NCBI RefSeq assembly: GCF_047338595.1
Contig: NZ_JBLFBO010000002.1
Location: forward strand, 248,001 to 312,000
Length of the DNA: 64,000 bases
Direction of reading: 5' to 3'
From: Nitrospira_D sp019636945
GTDB taxonomy: Bacteria; Nitrospirota; Nitrospiria; Nitrospirales; Nitrospiraceae
The translations under genes were made by a program, and so were the position numbers. The notes below the pieces were generated by a model. It searched no databases. It saw only the letters and a list, made by a program, of their open reading frames with translations, and was not told where the DNA came from. How positions within the stretch are numbered: position 1 is the stretch's first letter; every line of letters starts with the position of its first letter. Below, in pieces: positions 50,441-58,503 of the stretch.

Positions 50441-53400
50441 ATGAGTTTACCGCCGGAGACCGACAGTTCACCGATCAACGAGGTTGCCCAACTGCGCCAT
50501 CAGATCCTTGAACTCCAACAGGCACTCGTTCATGCGAAACAAGGCTGTCCTTCAGCGCAAACCACCGCACTCGGAGCTGCCCAAGTGGGGACATGGGAAT
50601 GGGACGGCAGGACAAATCGGGTGATATGGTCGCAGGAAACTGAGCGGATCTTCGGCCTTTCTCCCGGCACATTCGATGGTTCATACGAAGGGTTCTTTGC
50701 TCTCGTTCATCCGGATGATCGCCATTATCTCAGTGCGGCCATTACGAAGGCCGTTCATGACCATTCTCCCTGCGGAGTCGAACATCGCATCATCACTCCT
50801 TCCGGAGCCACGCGATGGGTGGCCTGCCGTGGTCGTGCCACAGGCAGTGAGAGTGAACCGGTCTCGGGCATGATGGGCACGGTTGAAGATATCACTGCCC
50901 GTAAAGACTTCGAGCTCAGTCAGCAAGCGATCCGAGACACCCTGGAAACACGTGTCCGGGAACGAACAGCCGGATTGGAACAGGCTGTCCATGAGCTGAA
51001 GACTGAAATTGCGCGAAGACAACAGGCCGAGTCGGCCCTCAAGGCAAGTGAGCAACGCTACCAATCCCTCTACGAACACAACCCCTTCATGTATTTCACG
51101 CTCTCCCCTGATGGCACCATCTTATCCGCCAATAATTTTGGAGCGGATCAACTCGGATACCAGAAAGAAGATCTCATCGGCCGGTCCATCTTGCAGCTCT
51201 TTTCCCCCAAAGACCACCAGACGGTGCTGGGACAGTTGGTCGCGTGCGCCGCCAGTCCTTATACCGTGTTTCAGTGGGACATTCAAAAACTCCGGAAAGA
51301 CGGGGTCAGGATCTGGGTCAAAGAGCGCGCGCAGGCGATCCACGATCACACAAATCAGATCCTCATCCTTGTAGTCTGTGAGGATGTGACAGAACGCAAG
51401 CGGACAGAAAAGCAGCTCCAGGAAACGTCCCGTCTGCTCCAGACCCTCGTTGAAGAATCCGCATTGCCGATCGTCAGTCTTGATCGAGAAGCGCGGGTGG
51501 TCAGTTGGAACCAAGCCGCGACCCATCTGTTCGGATGGTCGAAAGAAGAAGTGCTCGGGCGTGAACTTCCATATACCCAGCCTGAGGAAGAAGTCGAGGC
51601 AAATGCCCTCTGGCAAGCAGGCACGCGTGGGGAATTAATCGGCCCGATTGAGCTCAGGCGCCGGCGCAAAGATGGAAAGGTGTTGGACCTTCTCCTCTGG
51701 CCCGTGTTCGTCCATGACGAATTCGAGCAGCTGTCTCTGGCTGTCGGTCTCTATGTCGATCAGTCTGAGATCAAACGGGCCGAGGAGGCGACCCTGAGAG
51801 CCGAAGCGCGTCTTCGTTCGTTTTTGAACGCGCTGGACGACCTCGCCTTTGAGTTTGACCAAGACGGACGGTACCTCAATGTCTGGACCCACAGCAACGA
51901 CAAGCTTTTGATGCCAAAACAGGAGCTCATCGGCCGACGCCTCACCGACCTATTCGGAGAAGATGCGGGGTCCCACTATGTCGAAACGATCCGGCAAGTC
52001 ATGAGGACCGGCAAACCTGCGACCATTAACTACGCCGTTCGATTGCATCAAACCCTACGCTATTTTTCGGGGGTCCTGACCCTGATTCCAGGGAGTCACA
52101 CGTCCCAGGCGACAGTCGGCTGTCTTGTACGCGACATCACCGAGAGCCGACTCATCGAGGCGCAGATTCGAGAAAATGAGGCTCGCTGGAGAGCGCTCTA
52201 TGAACATGCGGGAGTCGGCATTGCTCAACTGAACCTCGACGGACGATTTCTTCGAGTCAATCCACACCTCTGCGAACTGCTGGGCTACTCATCTGAAGTC
52301 ATACTCCAGCGAACATTTCAAGACCTCACGCATCCGGATGACTTGGAAGCGAATCTTGTCTATCTCGACGAACTGCTCACGGGGAAGCGCCATTCCTTCT
52401 CGATGCAGAAACGGTATCGCAGAAGCAACGACACATGGGCGTGGGTCGATTTGACCGTCTCACTTGTCCAGAGCGGCTCTTCCGATCAGGACTATTTGAT
52501 CGCCGTTATCCAAAACATTGATGATCGCAAACGAGCAGAACAGGCCCTCCACGACCAAGAGGCACTGCTGCGGTCCGTCATTGAAACGGCCCCCGACGTC
52601 ATTTTCATGAAGGGTCAAGACGGCCACTATCGATTCGTCAATTCGGCCTTTGCACAGACGCTCAACAAGCTCCCCGACGACATCATCGGAAAGACCGACG
52701 CCGAACTGTTTCCGCCTGAAGTCGCCGATCGCTGTGTGGCCGGAGATCATGATGTTTTTTCCGGGGCGGTCCAACAGGAATTCGAGGAAATTGTTCCCAT
52801 TAACGGCACCCCCCGCATTTTTCATGTGATCAAGACCCCGCACCGAGCCCAGAACGGATGCGTGATCGGATTGGTCGGGGTCGCCCGCGACGTGACCGAC
52901 CTGAAGCAAGCCGAACAAGCCCTCCGGCTGACTCAGCTGGCCGTTGACCGCTCCGCAGATTTTGTGTTCTGGGTCGATCAGTCGGCTCGTTTTCTCTATG
53001 TCAATGACGCCGCTTGCGTACGACTCGGGTACTCACGTGAAGAGTTACTTCGTCTGTCCGTAAACGACATTGATACCGAATACCGAACGGAACGGTGGCC
53101 TGAACATTGGGCGGAATTGAGTCGAGCAGGACGTCTTCGCTTTGAATCGCGTCATCGCACCAAATCCGGCGAAACCTACCCTGTAGAAATTGTCGCTAGT
53201 TTTATTGCCGTAGAGGGGAAGGAATACAACTTCGCCTTTGTTCGTGACATCTCTGATCGGAAACGAGCGTACTCGCTCTTGCAAGCCGCCATCAATTCAG
53301 TGGCCGACGGTTTGCTGGTCATCGACCGACAAGGGAAGGTCACCAGTGCGAATCAACGGTTCCTGCACCTCTGGAACATCCCCCAGTCGCTCGCGGACAG

Positions 53401-54634
53401 TGGGGACGACGACGCACTACTCACCTTTGTGATGGACCAGCTTCAGGAACCCGAGACATTTCTGCGGAAAGTCCGTGAGCTGTATGCCCAGCCGGAGCAG
53501 GAAAGTTTTGATGTGGTCATGTTCAAGGACGGGCGAGTGTTCGAACGGTATTCTCGACCGCAAATTCTTGACAACGAAATCGTTGGCCGGGTCTGGAGTT
53601 TCCGAGATATCACGGAACACAAACGTGCCGAGCAGGCATTACGGGAGAGCGAGCTGAGGCTCCAGCGCTTCGTCGCTGAAGCCCCCGTTGGGCTCTGCAT
53701 TCTCGATGAAAACTGGCGCGTAATCACCGCGAATCTCGCCTTTTGCCAACTGACCGGGTACGAGGTCCACGAAATCATCGGCAGCACGTACGCGTTGTAT
53801 GCCCACCCGGAGGATCTCTCCGCCAATATTCGATTGACTGAAGAATTCTACCGTGGAATCAGAGCCGGCTACACCTATGAGAAACGGTATATCCGCAAAT
53901 CAGGTGAGATCATTTGGGTGCTGGTCAAAACCACCAAGATCGACCTGCCTGACCGGCAAGGCCCACTGCTTCTTGCTGCGGTACAGGATATTACCGAACG
54001 TAAACTGGCGCTGGAAGAACGAGAGCAACTCAGTCGAGACCTGCATGATAATCTCCTTCAAGCTCTGTATGCAGTCGGGATGCAGCTTGAAGCCAGCAAG
54101 CTTGCAATGGAGCGATCACCACGCCGATCAAAAGCGTACATATCCCAGGCCATCCGCCAGTTGAACGGTCTCATGGTCGATGTTCGACGGTTTATCACCT
54201 TACTCACAGACCGGACGTCCGTTCAGATGGACTTCGGACAGTCGCTTCAAGAGCTTATCACCTCCACGACCGACACCGAGGGTGTCGCAACTGAGGTTGA
54301 GATCAAGAGCCCCGTGCTGTCCTTTATCACCCCTCAGATCGGAGAGCAACTGTTGAACATTACGCGGGAAGCCCTGAGTAACAGCGTGCGCCATGCTCGT
54401 GCCTCCCGCCGCTGGCTGCAGCTGAGCGTCGCTCATAACTCGATCCGGTTACTCATCGGAGACAATGGCACCGGCTTTTCCCCTTCACGCAAACGCCGCA
54501 CCGGCCGAGGACTTGCTAATATGGCCGCTCGTGCACGGCAAATGACTGCCTCCTTCACTCTCGAAAGCGTACCAAGACATGGAACCACGATCACGGTCGA
54601 TGTGCCATTAAAAAAGGATGCGTTGTATGAGTAA
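50441..54634 (+). CDS. Multi-PAS histidine kinase (about nine PAS domains)
   Basis: 1397 residues. After a short N-terminal coil, about nine PAS/PAC units follow one another, each recognisable by a start such as YEHNPFMYFTLSPDGTI, ESALPIVSLDREARV, EHAGVGIAQLNLDGRF, ETAPDVIFMKGQDGHY or AEAPVGLCILDENWRV and an end such as DITARK or DITERK. The C-terminal about 220 residues are a NarL-type HisKA_3 (ERE-QLSRDLHDNLLQALYAVG) and HATPase domain. No membrane helices, so sensing is cytoplasmic. It overlaps the regulator start by 8 bp. Ligands or cofactors cannot be read from sequence. Confidence 0.93.
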   Translation: MSLPPETDSSPINEVAQLRHQILELQQALVHAKQGCPSAQTTALGAAQVGTWEWDGRTNRVIWSQETERIFGLSPGTFDGSYEGFFALVHPDDRHYLSAAITKAVHDHSPCGVEHRIITPSGATRWVACRGRATGSESEPVSGMMGTVEDITARKDFELSQQAIRDTLETRVRERTAGLEQAVHELKTEIARRQQAESALKASEQRYQSLYEHNPFMYFTLSPDGTILSANNFGADQLGYQKEDLIGRSILQLFSPKDHQTVLGQLVACAASPYTVFQWDIQKLRKDGVRIWVKERAQAIHDHTNQILILVVCEDVTERKRTEKQLQETSRLLQTLVEESALPIVSLDREARVVSWNQAATHLFGWSKEEVLGRELPYTQPEEEVEANALWQAGTRGELIGPIELRRRRKDGKVLDLLLWPVFVHDEFEQLSLAVGLYVDQSEIKRAEEATLRAEARLRSFLNALDDLAFEFDQDGRYLNVWTHSNDKLLMPKQELIGRRLTDLFGEDAGSHYVETIRQVMRTGKPATINYAVRLHQTLRYFSGVLTLIPGSHTSQATVGCLVRDITESRLIEAQIRENEARWRALYEHAGVGIAQLNLDGRFLRVNPHLCELLGYSSEVILQRTFQDLTHPDDLEANLVYLDELLTGKRHSFSMQKRYRRSNDTWAWVDLTVSLVQSGSSDQDYLIAVIQNIDDRKRAEQALHDQEALLRSVIETAPDVIFMKGQDGHYRFVNSAFAQTLNKLPDDIIGKTDAELFPPEVADRCVAGDHDVFSGAVQQEFEEIVPINGTPRIFHVIKTPHRAQNGCVIGLVGVARDVTDLKQAEQALRLTQLAVDRSADFVFWVDQSARFLYVNDAACVRLGYSREELLRLSVNDIDTEYRTERWPEHWAELSRAGRLRFESRHRTKSGETYPVEIVASFIAVEGKEYNFAFVRDISDRKRAYSLLQAAINSVADGLLVIDRQGKVTSANQRFLHLWNIPQSLADSGDDDALLTFVMDQLQEPETFLRKVRELYAQPEQESFDVVMFKDGRVFERYSRPQILDNEIVGRVWSFRDITEHKRAEQALRESELRLQRFVAEAPVGLCILDENWRVITANLAFCQLTGYEVHEIIGSTYALYAHPEDLSANIRLTEEFYRGIRAGYTYEKRYIRKSGEIIWVLVKTTKIDLPDRQGPLLLAAVQDITERKLALEEREQLSRDLHDNLLQALYAVGMQLEASKLAMERSPRRSKAYISQAIRQLNGLMVDVRRFITLLTDRTSVQMDFGQSLQELITSTTDTEGVATEVEIKSPVLSFITPQIGEQLLNITREALSNSVRHARASRRWLQLSVAHNSIRLLIGDNGTGFSPSRKRRTGRGLANMAARARQMTASFTLESVPRHGTTITVDVPLKKDALYE

Positions 54635-55310
54635 GTCATCAACGATTCGACTCGTGATCGTCGATGACCACGAGGTCGTGCGAATCGGTCTCTGTGCCGT
54701 CCTTAATCTGACGCCCGGACTAAAGGTCATTGGGCAGGGAAAGCGAATGGCAGAGGCCAAAAAGCTTTGTGTTCGCCTGAAACCGGACCTCGTCTTACTT
54801 GACATCCGCTTACCGGACGGAAGCGGTGTGGATGCAGCCCGTGAGATCCTTGCACGATGTCCGCGTACCCGAATATTGTTCCTCACGAGTTTTGCCGACG
54901 ACCATACGGTGCTCGAAGCAATTCTCGCCGGTGCTCATGGGTATCTCCTCAAAGACATCGCTTCTCAGGCACTCGTACGCGCTATTCGAACCGTTGCAGC
55001 CGGCAAGACGCTGATGGATGCTCGCTTGCCCCAACACACGCTGGATCGACTGAAGAACGTCCCTACCGAGCCAGGACAATCCAAACGTCCCCTCCTCTCG
55101 CCCCAAGAGCAGCGTCTCCTTCCTCTCGTTGCGAAGGGTCTCACCAACAAAGAAATCGCACAATTTTTGCAGCTCAGTGAAAAAACGGTCAAGAACTACC
55201 TCGCCAATATCTATTCCAAACTTAGTATCGGTCGCCGATCGCAGATCGCTGCCTTCTACGCCGGAAGCTTCAAGGGGTCTGAGCCCCGTCTACCACTGGA
55301 CCGCGCCTAA
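54627..55310 (+). CDS. NarL/FixJ-type response regulator
   Basis: About 227 residues. Receiver with DDHEVVRIGL, phospho-Asp in LVLLDIRLPDGSG (about 56) and Lys in GYLLKDI; HTH at about 150-210 with LVAKGLTNKEIAQFLQLSEKTVKNYLANIY. Start at ATG 54627 (AAGGA 8 nt upstream) rather than ATG 54618. Partner of the multi-PAS kinase. It resembles the regulator at 49583 throughout, so the two pairs probably arose by duplication. Confidence 0.94.
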   Translation: MSKSSTIRLVIVDDHEVVRIGLCAVLNLTPGLKVIGQGKRMAEAKKLCVRLKPDLVLLDIRLPDGSGVDAAREILARCPRTRILFLTSFADDHTVLEAILAGAHGYLLKDIASQALVRAIRTVAAGKTLMDARLPQHTLDRLKNVPTEPGQSKRPLLSPQEQRLLPLVAKGLTNKEIAQFLQLSEKTVKNYLANIYSKLSIGRRSQIAAFYAGSFKGSEPRLPLDRA

Positions 55311-55463
55311 ATACATTCTGATGGCAGCTGCGTGCCGAACCTCCCCTGGTAAAGAACTCTGTACCGTATTCCGATAAGAACAGAGTCTCTCTCGTCTCAA
55401 ACACAGGCTTCATATGATACGCCGTCCAGTTTCACTGCAGGGCAGACCATTACCATACTGAAT

Positions 55464-56114
55464 ATGTCCACAGAGTTATCATCGTCAGGTGCGGCTCTTT
55501 TGATCGAGTCTGATCCTGACCTCGCCCAAGCATTCCGAGAGCTGATAGTCCTTGCCTATCATTCGTCGGTGACGCTGGATGTCGTGTTCTCCCTTGAGGA
55601 GGGGCTCGCCTACTTACAGGCCCATCACGTCCCGGTGATTCTCATCGACCTCTCTCTGTCGGACCATGCCGGACGAAACGCGGTAGAGCGGGTACGAGAG
55701 ACAGCCGCCTGCAGTGCAATCATCGGTTTCCACCGAACGCCCGATCCCACAAGGCTGTCCGACGCCATCCGTGCTGGAGCCCATGAAGTGTTACCCGTGA
55801 TTCCACCTTCGGCCGAGACACTCCGTTTGTCTATCACCAGCGCCTTGATCAGAGTCACGTGCCCCCAGACAGTTACCAAACCAGTACCTTCGGCTGACGC
55901 TCACCAGAGCCTATCATTACCCCTCACGAAAGTTGCACACGACTTGAACAACTGCCTGACATCCATCAATGGATTTGCCGACATTCTCCTTGCACGACTG
56001 TCCGCAGAAGATCCGTCACAATATTGCGCTGAACAGATCAAACTGGCCTGCACACGAGCCGAGAGTTTGATTAAGCAGTTACCGCAGATCACCTCTACGC
56101 CCCCCACTCCCTAG
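55464..56114 (+). CDS. Receiver domain joined to a lone kinase H-box helix
   Basis: 216 residues. Residues about 10-130 form a receiver-like domain with phospho-Asp in PVILIDLSLSDHAG (about 59), though the acidic pocket is weak (ESDPD). Residues about 150-205 read LTKVAHDLNNCLTSINGFADILL, the dimerisation/H-box helix of histidine kinases (H-D-x-N-N), followed by a second helix and then the stop. There is no ATP-binding domain. It could act as a phosphotransfer dimer served by another kinase, or be a cut-down hybrid kinase. It follows a NarL-type regulator by 153 bp. Confidence 0.75.
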   Translation: MSTELSSSGAALLIESDPDLAQAFRELIVLAYHSSVTLDVVFSLEEGLAYLQAHHVPVILIDLSLSDHAGRNAVERVRETAACSAIIGFHRTPDPTRLSDAIRAGAHEVLPVIPPSAETLRLSITSALIRVTCPQTVTKPVPSADAHQSLSLPLTKVAHDLNNCLTSINGFADILLARLSAEDPSQYCAEQIKLACTRAESLIKQLPQITSTPPTP

Positions 56115-56171
56115 CTATCAACGCCGACCAACAACGCTCCAGGAACGTAACCTTCTCACTGCTCTCACGAA

Positions 56172-56200
56172 TTGACAGGCTCTGATCCCCTGACTAGGAT
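56172..56200 (+). promoter_or_regulatory. Sigma-70 promoter of the YqhA-type gene
   Basis: TTGACA (56172-56177) and TAGGAT (56195-56200) separated by 17 bp; transcription would begin near 56207, about 55 bp before the start codon, which is preceded by AAAGGAGC. Confidence 0.6.
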
Positions 56201-56262
56201 ACGGGCGACTGTCGATTGACCCGACTGAATAGGTCATCGTTTCTTCTGAAAGGAGCATTGTA

Positions 56263-56838
56263 ATGTCCGACTCTGGTTTACCCGATACCCGGGAAACCCA
56301 CCGTTCACATAAGCCCACTCACTCCGCCAGCAATCAGGTCGAGGCCGTCTTCGAATCGGTTGTCTTTGCCAGTCGATGGATTCAGGCACCCCTCTATGCC
56401 GGACTGATCGTGGCAGAACTCCTCTACGCCTACAAATTTCTCGTCGAACTGTGGGAAATGGTGATCCATATCAACAAGATGGACGAAACGGTCTTTATGC
56501 TGGGCGTCTTAGGCTTAATTGATGTCACCATGGTTGCCAATCTGCTGACCATGGTGGTGATCGGCGGGTATGCGACGTTTGTGAGCAAACTGGATCTAGA
56601 GCACCATCCCGATCGTCCTGATTGGCTGACGCACGTCGATCCTGGGACCATCAAGATCAAACTGGCGGCATCCTTGATCGGCATCTCCAGCATTCATTTG
56701 CTGAAAGGATTTGTGGATGTGGCCAATGAAAACCCGGAACACTTGAAATGGAAGATCTTTATCCACATGACCTTCCTCGCTTCCGCAATCTTGCTGGCCT
56801 GGACAGACAAGATTATGCAGAAGGACAAGAAACATTGA
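56263..56838 (+). CDS. YqhA/UPF0114-family membrane protein
   Basis: 191 residues with three to four membrane helices. The family pattern is visible from about residue 28: FESVVFASRWIQAPLYAGLIVAELLYAYKF, then LGLIDVTMVANLLTMVVIGGYATFVSKLD (about 85-113) and IKIKLAASLIGISSIHLLKGFVDV. A hydrophilic N-terminus of about 25 residues is extra. Function of the family is not established. It has its own promoter and stands alone between signalling genes. Confidence 0.88.
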   Translation: MSDSGLPDTRETHRSHKPTHSASNQVEAVFESVVFASRWIQAPLYAGLIVAELLYAYKFLVELWEMVIHINKMDETVFMLGVLGLIDVTMVANLLTMVVIGGYATFVSKLDLEHHPDRPDWLTHVDPGTIKIKLAASLIGISSIHLLKGFVDVANENPEHLKWKIFIHMTFLASAILLAWTDKIMQKDKKH

Positions 56839-56889
56839 GCCGTTGATTCGTTCGCAGACCGGAAAAGTGCACATCTGTTGGTTTGAAAG

Positions 56890-56918
56890 GATTCGGTACG
56901 TTATGGAAGCACCGAATC
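56890..56918. terminator. Hairpin between convergent genes
   Basis: GATTCGGT (56890-56897) and ACCGAATC (56911-56918) form an 8-bp stem with a 13-nt loop between the convergent YqhA-type and receiver-kinase genes. No long T-run, so only a possible bidirectional terminator. Confidence 0.4.
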
Positions 56919-56943
56919 TCGTCGACGCATTTCCGACGAACCA

Positions 56944-58503
56944 CTAGTCCGCCTCGGTTCCCGCTGCGGCCTTGATGGCCTCAACCGTAAGCGGCTTATT
57001 GAGATAGCCATCAACCTGGAAGGGAAATTCGCATGGCATCTCACTGCAGGGTGTGTCCTCAGCCAAGCAAAGAATTCGTAGCTGGGGAAACCGTTCTTTC
57101 AGCCGTTGTACCTGAATACGCTCTGCCTCCGAGGTCAACAGACTGAACTCCGTCACCAAGACCTCCGGAGCGCGTTCCGGGGCAATCTGATCCAGACCGG
57201 CCAGGTTGACAGGGCTCACGATGTAGTAACCGAGCTTTTCCAAGGTTCTGCTGACTATCGCCTGACTGACTGCTTCCCTCACATAGATGAGTGCATTCCG
57301 CTGTCTCACGGCCGGTGGAGGGCTCGGGCTTACCGAGGTACACGGAAGGTCAAACCAGAAACGGCTTCCTCTCCCGAGCTCACTCTCGAATTCAATTCTT
57401 CCACCCATCACTTCCACAAGCTGCTTCGCAAGGGCCAATCCCAGTCCCATCCCTCCATATTTCCTTCGATAGGATCCATCTGCCTGGACAAAGGGCTGGA
57501 ACAATCGATCTGCATCGGCCTTACCAATACCAATTCCTGTGTCAGTGACAGTAAACCGTATCCAGCTTGCCCCATCTGGAGATGTGGACTCCATACCCGT
57601 AGGTATCTGTGGAGTGAGACCGACCTGTAGTGAAATCTCACCTCGCTCCGTGAACTTGAGCGCGTTGTTGAGGAGCACAGACAGCAGACGACCTAGGCGC
57701 ACCCGATCACCCCGGAGCCTGGCCGGAACGGTAGACGCGATGGCATGCCGAAGCAGGACGTGTTTCTCCTCAGCGCGTTCTCGGAACGGCGTCAGATAGT
57801 CCTGCACCATCCCGTGGATCTCAAACTCTTCGTGGCTCAGCGTCACGCGTCCCGACTCCAACTTGGAGAAATCCAAAATGTCGTTGACGATTTCCAGCAA
57901 TGCTATGGCAGAGGCCTTGATCGTTTCCGCACAATCTCGCTGCTCCGGTGTCAGCTCTGTGTCGAGCAGCAAGTCATCCATCCCAATGATGCCGTTCATC
58001 GGTGTCCGGATCTCATGACTGATGGTGGCCAAGAATTCAGATTTCAATCGGGCTCCTTCCAATGCGGCGTCGCGAGCCTGAACCAGCTTCTCCTGGCTGT
58101 CACGCAACTCACGCATGGCGTGGCCGGCCCTCAACATGTACCGGACCCGATGGCTGAGCAACAGCCCATTGATCGGCTTGACGATAAAATCGGTCGCTCC
58201 GACATCGTAGGCCTGCGTAATCGATTGATAGTCCTCCAGCCCGGTCATCATGAGCACCGGTGTATGCGTTCCATCGGGCAACCGCCTCACCTCCGCACAG
58301 ACGGCGAACCCATCCATCTCCGGCATCATGATATCCAGAAGTACCAGATCAGGATGATGGCGGACAAACGCCTCAACTCCGAGACGTCCGTTCTCTGCCT
58401 CTTCAACCAACCAGCCGGACTGTTCCAGCGCCTCGCGTGCAAGCATGCGGGCAATGGTATCATCGTCGACAATCAGAACTGTCGGTCGTCGTTCGGTGGT
58501 CAT
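56944..58503 (-). CDS. Receiver-histidine kinase with degenerate C-terminal receiver
   Basis: 519 residues. Receiver domain first (about 8-125; phospho-Asp in LVLLDIMMPEMDG), then a coil, HisKA with SHEIRTPMNGIIGMDDLL (His about 165), and HATPase with NNALKFTERG, DTGIGIGKADADRLFQPF and GGMGLGLALAKQLVEVMGG (about 270-385). The last 110 residues have receiver-like secondary structure (NALIYVREAVSQAIVSRTLEKLGY) but lack the phospho-Asp, so they are probably a pseudo-receiver. Start overlaps the stop of the hybrid kinase upstream by 4 bp. Last gene of a minus-strand signalling operon. Confidence 0.93.
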   Translation of the reverse strand: MTTERRPTVLIVDDDTIARMLAREALEQSGWLVEEAENGRLGVEAFVRHHPDLVLLDIMMPEMDGFAVCAEVRRLPDGTHTPVLMMTGLEDYQSITQAYDVGATDFIVKPINGLLLSHRVRYMLRAGHAMRELRDSQEKLVQARDAALEGARLKSEFLATISHEIRTPMNGIIGMDDLLLDTELTPEQRDCAETIKASAIALLEIVNDILDFSKLESGRVTLSHEEFEIHGMVQDYLTPFRERAEEKHVLLRHAIASTVPARLRGDRVRLGRLLSVLLNNALKFTERGEISLQVGLTPQIPTGMESTSPDGASWIRFTVTDTGIGIGKADADRLFQPFVQADGSYRRKYGGMGLGLALAKQLVEVMGGRIEFESELGRGSRFWFDLPCTSVSPSPPPAVRQRNALIYVREAVSQAIVSRTLEKLGYYIVSPVNLAGLDQIAPERAPEVLVTEFSLLTSEAERIQVQRLKERFPQLRILCLAEDTPCSEMPCEFPFQVDGYLNKPLTVEAIKAAAGTEAD

